From positions 2,356,001 to 2,420,000 of the forward strand of contig JBAIAC010000001.1 in the NCBI GenBank assembly GCA_037349315.1: a stretch of 64,000 nt of DNA, given 5' to 3'. Position numbers and translations under genes: made by a program. The notes beneath the pieces were generated by a model. That model had not been told where the DNA came from, did no database searches, and saw nothing but the letters and a program-made list of their open reading frames with translations. The stretch comes from Chelydra serpentina (lineage: Eukaryota > Chordata > Testudines > Chelydridae). Positions 11,707-22,400 of the stretch are shown here, in pieces; positions within the stretch are counted from its first letter, which is position 1, and each line of letters starts with the position of its first letter.

Positions 11707-12283
11707 TGAGTATTACTCTGAGTCATGCCTAGCAGGAAGGGGCAGTGCAGAGCTGCACTGTCCCAGAGGAAGTATGCCTGGCCTGCTACTACTCCCCTGG
11801 CTTCCCCCTGTAGGCAGGTTTTCCTTCATCAGTTGGGGCAGAGGGGGTGAGAGGCAGGCTCCACTCTCACCGTCCTTGCCAATCCCTTTCAGAGCAATGG
11901 GTGCTCTCCAGTGGAGTATGGAGGAACCGATCCCTGCACTCCTCTGAGCTCAGGTCCTGCAATTCTGCTTGGTCCTTATGTAGGCCATGCAAGTGGGGCA
12001 AAACTCCTTGCACCCATGATTCTCCACTGTTCACCCACATAAAGGTCAGGCACAACATGATGCTATATGTGTTTAAGAAAAGAAAGGGGCCACTTTCTGC
12101 TCTTGGCCACTCTTATTTCATTGAGTCTGATCCAGCACTTATTGCTGTCAATGGAAAGGATCCCATTGACTTTCCAGGTATCATATCAGGCCCACTGAGA
12201 GAAAAACACGTCCTGTTGTTTTCACTCCCTAAACATATCTGAGTTCCAGTAGGCTCCTCCCAATCCACACCATACACTCTCAC
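11707..12283. other. Non-coding DNA with a palindromic relic
   Basis: Around 12120-12200 the pairing of TCTGATCCAGCAC and GTATCATATCAGGCCC around TGTCAATGG and CCATTGACTTTCC looks like another decayed palindromic amniote repeat. The rest is unassigned. Confidence 0.4.
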
Positions 12284-12657
12284 ATTGCAAGTGGGGCTGT
12301 CAAGTGATTAAAAAAATTAATCACGATTAATCACATGATTAAAAAAATTAATCGCAATTAATCGCGTGATTAATTGCACTGTTAAACAATAATAGAATAC
12401 CATTTATTTAAATATTTTTGGATGTTTGCTACATTGTCAAATATATTGATTTCCATTAGAACACAGAATACAAAGTGTACAGTGCTCATTTTATATTTAT
12501 TTTTGATTACAACCTAGTACAAGTATTGTAGTGCAATCTCTTTATAATGGAAGTTGAACTTACAAATGTAGAATTATGTACAAAAAATAACTGCATTCAA
12601 AAATAAAATAATTAAGACTTTAGAACCTCCTAGTCCACTCAGGCCTACTTCAGCCAA

Positions 12658-13270
12658 TCACTCAGACAAACAAATTTGGTTATAATTTGCAGGAGATAAT
12701 GCTGCCCATGTCTTGTTTATGATGTCACCTGAAAGTGACAACAGGCTTTTGCATGGCACTTTTGTAGCTGGCATTGCAAGATATTTATGTGCCAGATGTC
12801 CTAAAGATTTATATGTCCCTCCATGCTTCAACCACCATTCCAGTGGACATGCATCCATGCTGATGACGGTTTCTGCTCCATAACAATCAACAATCAAAGC
12901 AGTGCAGATCAATGCATGTTCATTTTCATCATCTGAGCCAGATGCAACCAGCAGAAGGTTGATTTTCTTTTTTGGTAGTTCGGGTTCTGTAGTTTCCACA
13001 TCGGAGTGTTGCTCTCTTAAGACATCTGAAAGCATTCTCCACATCTCGTCCCTCTCAGATTTTGGAAGGCACTTCAGATTCTTAAACCTTGGGTCGAGTG
13101 CTGTATCTATCTTGTCAAATCTACTGTGAAAGTGTTCTTAAAATGAATATTTGCTGGGTCCTCATCCGAGACTGCTAAAATATGAAAAACATGGTAGAAT
13201 GTGGGTAAAATAGAACAGGAAACATACAATTCTCCCCCCAAGGAGTTCAGTTACAAATTTACTTAATGCA
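12658..13270 (-). pseudogene. hAT transposase C-terminal remnant, left arm
   Basis: On the minus strand the conceptual product includes an acidic lysine-containing linker, then CPLEWW.KHGGTY, KYLAMPATKVPC and LSGDIINKTWAALSPAN. This is the C-terminal hAT dimerisation region (consensus P..ER.FS..G.I..K...L.P). The best continuous frame is 12658-13044; related transposase sequence extends upstream to about 13270 in shifted frames. N-terminal DNA-binding and catalytic regions are missing, so it is not functional. Confidence 0.75.
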
Positions 13271-13294
13271 TTTTTTTTAACGAGCATCATCAGC

Positions 13295-13513
13295 ATGGAA
13301 GCATGTCCTCTGGAATGGTGGCCAAAGCATGAAGGGTCATATGAATGTTTAGCATATCTAGCATGTAAATATCTTGCAATGACAGCTACAAAAGTGCCAT
13401 ACGAACACCTGTATTCACTTTCAGGTGACATTGTAAATAAGAAGCAGTCAGCAGTATCTCCTGTGAAGGTAAACAAACTTGTTTGTCTTAGCAACTGGCT
13501 GAACAAGAAGTAA
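13295..13513 (+). pseudogene. hAT transposase C-terminal remnant, right arm
   Basis: This 72-codon frame faces the opposite way from the left-arm remnant and repeats its terminal domain: EACPLEWWPKHEGSY, KYLAMTATKVPYEH, SLSGDIVNKK, ending CLSNWLNKK and a stop. It marks the right arm as an inverted duplicate of the transposase 3' end. The two arms have diverged by several substitutions. Confidence 0.75.
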
Positions 13514-13808
13514 GACTGAGTGGACTTGTAGGCTCTGAAGTTTTACTTTGTTTTGTTTTTGAGTGCAGTTATGTAACAAAAAAATCTACATTTGTAAGTT
13601 ACACTTTCACGATAAAGAGATTGCACTATATGAGGTGTATTGAAAAATAGTATTTCTTTTATCATTTTTACAGTGCAAATATTTGTAATAAAAATAATAA
13701 TATAAAGTGAGCACTGTACACTTTGTATTCTGTGTTGTAATAGAAATCAATATATTTGAAAATGTAGAAAAACATCCAAAATATTTACTACATTTCAATT
13801 AGTATTCT

Positions 13809-14214
13809 TGTCAGGGTTCCCCTCCTACTCTGAACTCTGGGGTAAAGATGTGGGGATCTGCATGAAAGACCCCCTAAGCTTATATTTTATCAGCATAGAA
13901 AAATTTACACGCTAAAACAAAAAATAACCTAACACATTTCCTTGTCTTACTTACAATTTCTGTGATTTTAAATGAATTATTCCAGGTATATTTTAAAAAA
14001 ATGTTGTACCTGCTTGACTTCTCTTCATACAGAGAGGGAACAAACAAAAAACAACAACAAACAAATCCCCCCCCAAATTTAAAAGTATCCTCATTGGTCT
14101 TTCTGGTCAGGTGCCAACTAGGTTATTAAACTGTTTAACACCTTACAGGTAAGGCAATTCAGTAAAGCTGCCAAGGAGGCATTTTATGCTACTCTTTCCT
14201 CTATATTTATAACA
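13809..14214. mobile_element. Solo LTR nested in the foldback hAT
   Basis: It starts TGTCAGGGTTCCCCTCC and ends TTTATAACA, with the direct repeat ATTCT on both sides (13804-13808, 14215-14219), a 5-bp target duplication. Joining the flanks restores the repeat word GTATTCTGTTGTTTAACAG. The same family, with the landmarks TAAAGATGTGGGGA, CCCCTAAGCTTAT and AAAGTATC, forms the 813-bp LTR at 40473-41285, so this 406-bp copy is internally deleted or a shorter subfamily. Strand is not assigned. Five-base duplications fit Gypsy-type or class III retroviral LTRs. Confidence 0.85.
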
Positions 14215-14307
14215 ATTCTGTTGTTTAACAGTGAGATTAATCGCAGTTAATTTTTTTGAGGTAATCGCGTGAGTTAACTGTGATTAATTGACAGCCCTAA
14301 TTACAAG

Positions 14308-14723
14308 CATTTATTTTTGCCAAGTGCAGCAATTTAAAATGTGGATCCAGCTAGTTTGATGATTAAAGTAAACATCTCAGACATTTTATATTATATTTTA
14401 AGTTTGAGAGAGAGAAACGCTGAGCATACAGAGTAACAGATTTAATTAGGTTTTTGAAGTGTGATGTGTCTGATACACTATGTTTCATTATCATCTTAAA
14501 AACCTTCTTTACTGAATAATAACCAATATACTATCATTTAATTAAATGCCAGTTAGCACTGGGACATATTAAAATAAATGTATGTCCCTCAGGAGAAAAA
14601 AACAACCCTCTAGCAGAATGAGTGAACTAGGGAAAAAGGGAAATCAAACCTCATTGGTCTTATGTTGCTGTCTATAAGGTCCTTGACAAGGAACATCTTA
14701 GAAAAGTGGGTAATTTTATAGTA
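14308..14723. other. Unassigned AT-rich DNA
   Basis: No gene or nameable repeat is seen between the foldback element and the CR1. Confidence 0.45.
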
Positions 14724-14928
14724 TCATAGAATCATAGAAGATTAGTGTTGGAAGAGACCTCAGGAGGTCATCTAGTCCAACCCCCTGCTCAAAGCAGGAC
14801 CAATCCCAACTAAATTATCCCAGCCAGGGATTTGTCAAGACAGGCCTTAAAAACCTTTAAGGATGGAGATTCCACTACCTCCATATGTAACCCATTCCAG
14901 TACTTCACCACCCTCCTAGTGAAATAGT
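14724..14928 (-). mobile_element. CR1 LINE (copy A), 3' end
   Basis: Read on the minus strand this ends with the CR1 3' terminus (repeats of ATTCTATGAT preceded by GGTTGGAC/CTTCC words). It is continuous with 18826 onward: the 13 bases CTAGTGAAATAGT occur at both 14916-14928 and 18826-18838, so one LINE was cut by the Penelope-like insertion between them. CR1 copies integrate by target-primed reverse transcription and are normally 5'-truncated. Confidence 0.9.
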
Positions 14929-15126
14929 ATCAGAGGGGTAGCCGTGTTAGTCTGGATCTGCAGAAGCAACAAAGGGTCCTGTGGCACCTTATAGACTAAC
15001 AGAGGTATTGAAGCATAAGCTTTCGTGGGTCAATACCCACTTCTTCGGATGCAAGCAGTGGAAATGTCCAGGGGCAGATATAAATGTGCAGGGAAGATTC
15101 AGGCTAGAGATAACGAGGTAAGCTAA

Positions 15127-15534
15127 TCAGGGAGGGTGAGGCCCTCTTCTAGCAGTTGAGGTGTGAACACCAAGGGAGGAGAAACTGCTTTTGTAGTTGG
15201 CTAGCCATTCATAGTCTTTGTTTAGTCCTGAGCTGATGGTGTCAAATTTGCAAATGAACTGAAGCTCTACAGTTTCTCTTTGGAGTCTGGTCCTGAAGTT
15301 TTTTTGCTGCAGGATGGCTACCTTTAAATCTGCTATTGTGTGTCCAGGGAGGTTGAAGTGTTCTCCTACAGGCTTTTGTATATTGCCGTTCCTTATATCT
15401 GATTTGTGTCCATTTATCCTTTTGCGTAAGGACTGTCCAGTTTGACCGATGTACATAGCAGAGGGGCATTGCTGGCATATTATGGCATATATTACATTGG
15501 TGGATGTGCAGGTGAATGAACCGGTGATGGAATG
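15127..15534 (-). pseudogene. Inverted PLE endonuclease fragment
   Basis: The minus-strand frame repeats almost exactly the last 130 residues of the PLE protein encoded on the plus strand at about 18265-18662, including NVIYAIICQQC, YIGQTGQSLRKR and the terminus RRGPHPP. It has no reverse transcriptase or initiation region, so it is a by-product of the element's integration and not a separate gene. The reading frame runs past the junction into terminal sequence. Confidence 0.85.
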
Positions 15535-15686
15535 AACCGGATGCCACTGCTTGCATCCGAAGAAGTGGGTATTGACCCACGAAAGCTTATGCTTCAATAC
15601 CTCTGTTAGTCTATAAGGTGCCACAGGACCCTTTGTCGCTTCTGCAGATCCAGGCTAACACGGCTACCCCTCTGATACTTGAGACC

Positions 15687-18662
15687 ATGCAAGGCACTGC
15701 ATTTAGCCGTATGGAGTGGAAATCCATCAACCTCATGAAGAAACTTGCACAAGTACAGACAGATATCATCTTTCTCTCCAAATGCAAACGGATGGACATC
15801 ATACCAAATGTACTGAAGGTGAAAAATCCATTGCTATCTACATACTGCACAGACCGCAGTGAGAGATTATGCCATACACTATCAAAGAAACTGAGGAACC
15901 ACCTGATCAGCATCCTATACAGCAAAGAGGAAAACATCAAAAAAGAGCTCTCCAACCTGGAGACTTTCATAAATAACCAATCTTCCATACAAACGGTCTT
16001 TACTAAAATAAGACAGGAGATCTACATTAAACACTTCACCTCTCTACAAAGGAAAAAGGACTGTAAGCTGTCTAAAATCCTACCTGCCACATGGGGCCAC
16101 AACAGTGGTACCCCAAATTCACCCAGCAATATCGTCAATCTATCCAGCCACACACTCAGCCCGTCAGAAGAGTCTGTCCTATCTCGGGGACTCTCTTTTT
16201 GCCCCACCGATCCCAACATGATTCAGTTCTGCGGTGACCTGGAAGCCTACTTTCGCCGTCTCCGACTCAAAGAATACTTTCAAGATAACACTGAACATCG
16301 CACAGATACACAGATACCCTCCCACCAACAGCACAAGAAGAAGAATTCCACACGGACTCCTCCTGAGGGTCGAAATGACAGTCTGGACCTATACATAGAA
16401 TGCTTCCGCCGACGTGCGGCGGAAATTGTGGAAAAACAACGCCGCCTGCCTCATAACCTAAGTCGTGCAGAACGCAATGCCATCCAAAGCCTCAGAAACA
16501 ACCCTGACATTATAATCAAAGAGGCTGATAAGAGAGGTGCTGTTGTCATCATGAACAGGTCTGACTACCAAAAGGAGGCTGCCAGACAACTCTCCAACAC
16601 CAAATTCTACAGGCCACTCTCCTCAGATCCCACTGAGGAATACACTAAGGGTAGGTCTATACTTACGCGTCCCGTCGGAGGCGCGCGATCGATGTTCTGG
16701 GTTCGATTTATCGCGTCTTGTCAAGACGCGATAAATCGAACCAGGAAGTGCTCCGTCGTCGACGCTGGTACTCCAGCTCGACGAACGGAGTAGGCGGAGT
16801 CGACGGGGGAGCCTGCGCGCCGCGTGTGGATCCCGGGTAAGTGCTTTTTCATTCGAACTAAGGTACTTCGACTTCAGCTACGTTATTCACGTAGCTGAAG
16901 TTGCGTACCTTAGTTCGATAGGGGGGGGTAGTGTAGACCTAGCCTCAGAAACTGCACCATCTACTCAGGACATTCCCTACACTAACACAGGAACAAATCA
17001 ACATACCCTTAGAGCCCCGACCGGGGTTTTTCTATCTATCTACCCAGGATCCACAAACCTGGAAATCCTGGATGCCCCATCATCTCAGGCATTGGCACTC
17101 TCACTGAAGAACTATCCGCATATGTGGACTCTCTACTCAGACCCTATGCCACCAGCACTCCCAGCTATCTCCGTGACACCACTGATTTCCTGAGAAAACT
17201 ACAATGCAATGGTAATCTTCCAGAACACACCATCCTAGCCACCATGGATGTAGAGGCTCTCTACACAAACATCCCACACACAGATGGAATACAAGCTGTC
17301 AGGAACAGTATTCCTGACGATGCCACAGCACAACTGGTTGCTGAACTCTGTGATTTTATCCTCACGCACAATTATTTCAAATTTGGTGACAATATATACC
17401 TCCAGACCAGTGGCACCGCTATGGGAACCCGCATGGCCCCACAATATGCCAACATTTTTATGGCTGTCCTGGAACAACGCTTCCTCAGTTCTCGTCCACT
17501 CACGCCCCTTCTCTATCTACGCTACATTGATGACATCTTCATCATCTGGACCCATGGGAAAGAAACTCTGGAAGAATTCCACCACGATTTCAACAGCTTC
17601 CACCCCACCATCAACCTCAGCCTGGACCAGTCTACACGGGAAGTCCACTTCCTAGACACCACGGTGCAAATAATCGATGGTCACATTAACACCACCCTAT
17701 ACCGAAAACCCACTGATCGCTATGCCTACCTACATGCCTCCAGCTTCCATCCCGGACACACCACACGATCCATTGTCTACAGCCAAGCACTGAGGTACAA
17801 CCGTATTTGCTCCAACCCCTCTGACAGAGACCAACACCTACAAGATCTTCACCAAGCATTCTCAAAACTACGCTACCCACATGAGGAAATAAGAAAACAG
17901 ATCAACAGGGCCAGACGTGTACCCAGAAGCCTCCTGCTGCAAGACAAACCGAAGAAAGAAACCAACAGAACTCCTCTGGCCATCACTTACAGTCCTCAGC
18001 TAAAACCTCTCCAACGGATCATCAGTGATCTACAACCCATCCTGAACAACGACCCCTCACTTTCACAGGCCTTGGGAGGCAGGCCAGTCCTCGCCAACAG
18101 ACAACCTGCCAACCTGAAGCATATTCTCACCAGCAACTACACACCGAACCATAATAACTCTAACTCAAGAACCAAGCCATGCAACACACCTCGATGCCAA
18201 CTTTGCCCACATATCTACACCAGGAACACCATCACAGGACCTAACCAGATCAGCCACACCATCACCGGTTCATTCACCTGCACATCCACCAATGTAATAT
18301 ATGCCATAATATGCCAGCAATGCCCCTCTGCTATGTACATCGGTCAAACTGGACAGTCCTTACGCAAAAGGATAAATGGACACAAATCAGATATAAGGAA
18401 TGGCAATATACAAAAGCCTGTAGGAGAACACTTCAACCTCCCTGGACACACAATAGCAGATTTAAAGGTAGCCATCCTGCAGCAAAAAAACTTCAGGACC
18501 AGACTCCAAAGAGAAACTGTAGAGCTTCAGTTCATTTGCAAATTTGACACCATCAGCTCAGGACTAAACAAAGACTATGAATGGCTAGCCAACTACAAAA
18601 GCAGTTTCTCCTCCCTTGGTGTTCACACCTCAACTGCTAGAAGAGGGCCTCACCCTCCCTGA
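15687..18662 (+). pseudogene. Penelope-like reverse transcriptase / GIY-YIG endonuclease, disrupted
   Basis: The gene copies element RNA at a nicked target. From the ATG at 15687 the N-terminal part is basic and open until the MITE insertion at 16649. The second long frame ends at TGA 18660-18662. It holds RT motifs TSGTAMGTRMAPQYANIF and YIDDIF (catalytic aspartates at 17529-17534), a basic linker with CNTPRCQLCPH and CQQC cysteines, and a GIY-YIG nuclease (VIYAI, MYIGQTGQ, then LRKRINGHK). Besides the MITE, a short CTAT duplication near 17030 shifts frame; together these keep the two halves in the same original frame. Predicted ancestral length is about 890 residues from this ATG, usual for the family. 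Confidence 0.85.
16649..16944. mobile_element. Harbinger-type MITE, 296 bp, copy 2
   Basis: It has the same length and about 97% the same sequence as 7506-7801, with the same ends and two internal hairpins. It sits inside the PLE gene after TAA (16646-16648); the right flank reads TCA (16945-16947), a one-base-decayed copy of the 3-bp duplication. Insertion into a retroelement shows the family was mobile after the PLE arrived. Confidence 0.88.
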
Positions 18663-18740
18663 TTAGCTTACCTCGTTATCTCTAGCCTGAATCTTCCCTG
18701 CACATTTATATCTGCCCCTGGACATTTCCACTGCTTGCAT

Positions 18741-18770
18741 CCGAAGAAGTGGGAATTGACCCACGAAAGC
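18741..18770 (+). ncRNA. Hammerhead-like motif in PLE terminal repeat
   Basis: CCGAAGA, an extra A, a six-pair stem GTGGGA..GACCCAC-like, GAAA and a tiny AGC-TTAT-GCT stem are arranged as in a hammerhead. The core has C in place of the essential U4. The same motif occurs at 15557-15586 (plus) and 15019-15048 (minus) of this element. Confidence 0.3.
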
Positions 18771-19173
18771 TTATGCTTCAATACCTCTGTTAGTCTATAA
18801 GGTGCCACAGGATCCTTTGTCGCTTCTAGTGAAATAGTGTTTCCTAATATCCAACCTAGACCTACCCCACTGCAACTTGAGACCATTGCTCCTTGTTCTG
18901 CCATCTGACAACACTGAGAACAGCCGAGCTCCAACCTCTTTGGAATCCCCCTTCAGGTAGTTGAAGGATACTATCAAATTCCCCCTCACTCTTCTCTTCT
19001 GCAGACTAAACAAGCCTAGTTCCCTCAGCCTCTACTCGTAAGTCATGTGCCCCAGCCCCCTGCTCATTTTTGTTGCCCTCCGCTAGACTATATCCCATTC
19101 TTTCTGTAGCGGGGCCCCCCAAACTGGACGCAATACTCAATATGTGGCCTCACCAGTGCCGAATAGAGGGTAA

Positions 19174-20175
19174 TAAGGTATCTCCTCATTCAAAGTCATG
19201 CCGGTTAACGTTGTTTTGTTGTTACGTTGCTGATCAATTAGAGAATATGCTCATATAAAGTTATGCAATGGTCCCTTATAATATTGTTTGGCAGCCGCCT
19301 GCTTTGTCCACTGCTTGCAGAAAGAGCAGCCTGTTGGAGCTAGCTGGTGGGAGCTTGTAACCAGGATGGACAGGCAGCCCCCCATCAGCTCCCTGCTCCC
19401 CTAAGTTCCCTGTGCAGCGGCAGCTGCACAGCAGGCTATCAATTGCCGGCAGTTCCACTGTCCCTCCCCCCACTGCCATGTGCTGCTCTTGCCCTCTGCC
19501 TTGGAGCTGCTTCCGGGAGCCTCCTGCTTGCTGTGCAGGGCAGGGGCAAGAGGGGTGCTAATGTCAGGGTGTCCTCCTCCCCCCTGCTCCTGCACCCCGC
19601 TTACCCCATCTCCATAGAACATGGGGTGGGGGGAATACAACAGGGCTCAGGATGGAGGGAGGTTGCTGGCAGCAGCTGCTGTCTCAGCTTGCTGATCTAC
19701 TTAAAAAGGAAATGTACTTAGAGTGGAGTCAGCGTACTTAAAGGAGCTGTGCGCATCTCTGTCTCTCTCACACGCAGGGTGTGTGTCTCTGTCTCTTTCT
19801 GCCATACTGACTCCTCTCCCTCCATTTATGCTTCCTTGTAGAGGGTGAGGCTACATTAACAACAACGTGTTAACCCTTGAGGGCTCAGACGAGTGCTAGT
19901 TCATCATTTAGCAGTAAGGCATTCCCTGGGAAATATCCCACCCTCTTCCGCCCTCTGACTTCACCACCTCAACCAAGCTTCACAGTCATCATTGCTGTGT
20001 ACAGTATTAAATTGTTCATTTAAAACTTATACTCTTTGTACATTTCCCTGGAACCTAATTTAAGAATTTATTTCCATTAATTCTTATGGGGAAATTGGAT
20101 TCGCTTAACATCATTTCGCTTAAAGTCACATTTTTTCAGGAACATAACTACAACGTTAAGTGAGGAGTTACAGTA
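19174..20175. mobile_element. Non-autonomous DNA transposon inside CR1
   Basis: It splits CR1 between GCCGAATAGAGG and TAATCACTTCATGC, which are adjacent in the other CR1 copy at about 28210-28240. The ends form an imperfect inverted repeat: GGTATCTCCTCATTCAAAG at the left and, reverse-complemented, TACTGTAACTCCTCACTTAACG at the right. A 2-4 bp TA(A) duplication is possible but ambiguous. The interior is GC-rich then AT-rich, with no transposase. The superfamily is unassigned. Confidence 0.75.
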
Positions 20176-21029
20176 ATCACTTCATGCGATCTGCAGGCAA
20201 TGCTCCTACTAATGCAGCCCAATATGCCGTTAGCCTTCTTGGCAACAAGCGCACACTGCTGACTCATATCCAGCTTCTCATCCACTGTAATCCCCAGGTT
20301 CTTTTCTGTAGAACTGCTGCTTAGCCAGTTGGTCCCCAGCCTTTACTGGTGCATGGGATTCTCCTGTTCTAAGTGCAGGACTCTGCACTTGTCCTTGTTC
20401 AACCTCATCAGATTTCTTTTGGCCCAATCCTCCGATTTGTCTAGGTCACTCAGGACCCTATCCCTAACCTGCAGCATACCTACCTCTCCCCACAACTTAG
20501 TGTCATCTGCGAACTTGCTGAGGGTGCAATCTATCCTATCATCAAGATCATTAATAAAGATGTTGAACAAAATCAGCCCCAGGACCGACCCCTGGGGCAT
20601 TCAGCTTGATACGGGCTACCAACTAGACATCAAGCAGTTGATCACTATCCATTGAGCCTGACAATCTAGCCAGATTTCTATCCACCTTATAGTCCATTCA
20701 TCCAATCCATACTTTTTTAACTTGCTGGCAAGAATACTATTGGAGACCGTATCAAAAGCTTTGCTAAAGTCAAGACATATCACATCCAGTGCTTTCCCCA
20801 TATCCACAGAGCCAGTTATTTCATCATAGAAGGCAATCAGGTTGGTTAGGCATGACTTACCCTTGGTGAATCCATGTTGACTGTTCCTGATCACCTTCCT
20901 CTCCTCCAGGTGCTTCAAAGTGGTTTCCTTGAGGACCTGCTCCATGATTTTTCAAGGGACTGAGTTGAGGCTGACCGGTCTGTAGTTCCCTGGGTTCTCC
21001 TTCTTCCCTTTTTAAAAGATGGGCACTAT

Positions 21030-21286
21030 GGGCATGGCTACACTGGAAACTTCAAAGTGCTGTTGTGGGAATGCTCCCGCGGCAGCGCTTTGAAGTGCGA
21101 GTGTGGTCGCACACGAGCGTTGGGAGAGAGCTCTCCCAGCACTCCTGGTAATTCACCTCTCAGCGCTCGGAGCCTGTCCACACTAGCGCTTTAAAGTGCT
21201 CAGAATTGCTGCTCTCAAAGGGGTGATTTTTCACACCCCTGAGCCAGCAAGTTAGAGTGCTATAAAATGTTAGTGTATACAAGCCC
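21030..21286. mobile_element. Harbinger-type MITE inside CR1
   Basis: Ends GGGCATGGCTACACT and AGTGTATACAAGCCC form inverted repeats. TAT flanks both sides (21027-21029, 21287-21289), a 3-bp duplication. Removing the element restores the CR1 word GGGCACTATATTTGCC. Its left end matches the first 15 bp of the Harbinger transposon at 42430, which points to trans-mobilisation by that lineage. Internal inverted words include GCGCTTTGAAGTGC against GCGCTTTAAAGTGC. Confidence 0.85.
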
Positions 21287-21755
21287 TATATTTGCCTTTT
21301 TCCAATCATCCGGGGACCTCCCCCGATCACCATGAGTTTTCAAAGATAATGGCCAATGGCTCTGCAGTCACATCAGCCAATTTCATCAGCACCCTTGGAT
21401 GTATTAGATCTGGACCCATCGACTTGTGCATGTCCAACTTTTCTAAATAGTCCTTAACCTGTTCTTTGACCCCTGAGGGCTGCTCACCTCCTCCCCATAC
21501 TGTGTTGCCCAGGACAGCACTGTGGGAGCTGACTTTGTCTGTGAAGACTGAGGCAAAAAAAGCATAGAGTACTTCAGCTTTTTCCACATCATCTGTCACT
21601 AGGTTGCCTCCCCCATTCATTAAGGGTACCATACTTTCCCTAACCTTTTTCTTGTTGCTAACATACCTGTAGAAATCCTCCTTGTTGCTCTTCACATCCC
21701 TTGCTAGCTGCAACTCCAGTTGTGTTTTGGCCTCCAGTTGTGTTTTGTTCAATCA

Positions 21756-22392
21756 ATAGTCTATTTTGCCTTTAAGGCCCAGTCCAATATCCATTGAATT
21801 TTATCTGAGTTTTGCCACTAGCGTCATTTAAGCAGGATAAGGCCGCAAGTGTATGTCTGACTTCCATTAACATCAATAAATAACATTCATCCATGAGCAA
21901 AAGTATCTCACGATCTCTATGGACCACGTAAACCTTCAAAATAGTGGTGAACATCACCGAATGGAAATTATGCAAACATAAATACTGTAGAATATAACTC
22001 GGTGAGAACTGTAACACCCAATGGTCTCCTAGCAGCCTTAATTCAGAATTTCCTTGCTTCAGTGGGCTAATATCTGACCTTTAATTTTATTTTATTCTAT
22101 ATTTCATATAGTAGCATATGTGAGCCAATAATAACGGTTTACCTTTTTACTAGAAAAAATATATCAATTTTATTGGAAATTAAAGTCAGTTTAAATGGAA
22201 AGGAACCTGGAAAGTTTTTTTACTGTGATTTCTACCCCTCCCCCCACTCCCTTACTATAAATAAACAGCTTTGAAATGAACATACAAACCAATGGCATTG
22301 AGTGTAATGAAACAACATTGAGTCTAATGAAGTAGAATTGCTATGTAAACAGGTGCTTTTATCTCAGTGGAATGTTTGTAGTCTTTGCATAT
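21756..22392. other. Unassigned DNA
   Basis: No gene or repeat is recognised. AT-rich, with several short A/T runs. Confidence 0.45.
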
Positions 22393-22400
22393 CTCTCAAG

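Larger units (their letters stand above)
12292..14299. mobile_element. Foldback hAT transposon derivative, with nested LTR
   Basis: The element begins TGGGGCTGTCAA and ends TTGACAGCCCTA, with subterminal arrays of ATTAATCGC-type words, and is flanked by ATTGCAAG (12284-12291) and ATTACAAG (14300-14307), a 7-of-8 match to a hAT target duplication. The two halves are inverted copies pivoting near 13280: the left arm carries transposase sequence on the minus strand, the right arm repeats its C-terminal part on the plus strand. Words such as TACACTTTGTATTCTGTG and its complement sit symmetrically in both arms. An LTR at 13809-14214 interrupts the right arm. Confidence 0.85.
14929..18825 (+). mobile_element. 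Penelope-like retroelement (GIY-YIG class), nearly complete
   Basis: A 3.9-kb element inserted in a CR1, flanked by an 11-13 bp duplication (AGTGAAATAGT core). It has three parts. First, 14929 to about 15540 is an inverted, 5'-truncated copy of the element's own 3' end (terminus plus endonuclease codons). Second, the direct element runs from about 15543: a terminal sequence, then one long gene (15687-18662). Third, the same terminal sequence recurs at 18723-18825. An inverted truncated leader and repeated pseudo-LTR are characteristic of Penelope elements. A Harbinger MITE (16649-16944) splits the gene. The element is younger than the CR1 and older than the MITE. Confidence 0.9.
18826..21755 (-). 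mobile_element. CR1 LINE (copy A), body, split by two DNA elements
   Basis: Continues the LINE that begins at 14724. On the minus strand the ORF2 remains include MPQGSVLGLILFNIFIND and KFADDTKLW (RT catalytic box, 20343-20600), [18 protein letters not shown] and [11 protein letters not shown] (20616-20945), and [10 protein letters not shown] and [10 protein letters not shown] (21327-21752). Frameshifts and stops separate them. The element is 5'-truncated near 21755, so the endonuclease domain is absent. It is interrupted by a 1-kb DNA transposon (19174-20175) and a MITE (21030-21286). Confidence 0.9.
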
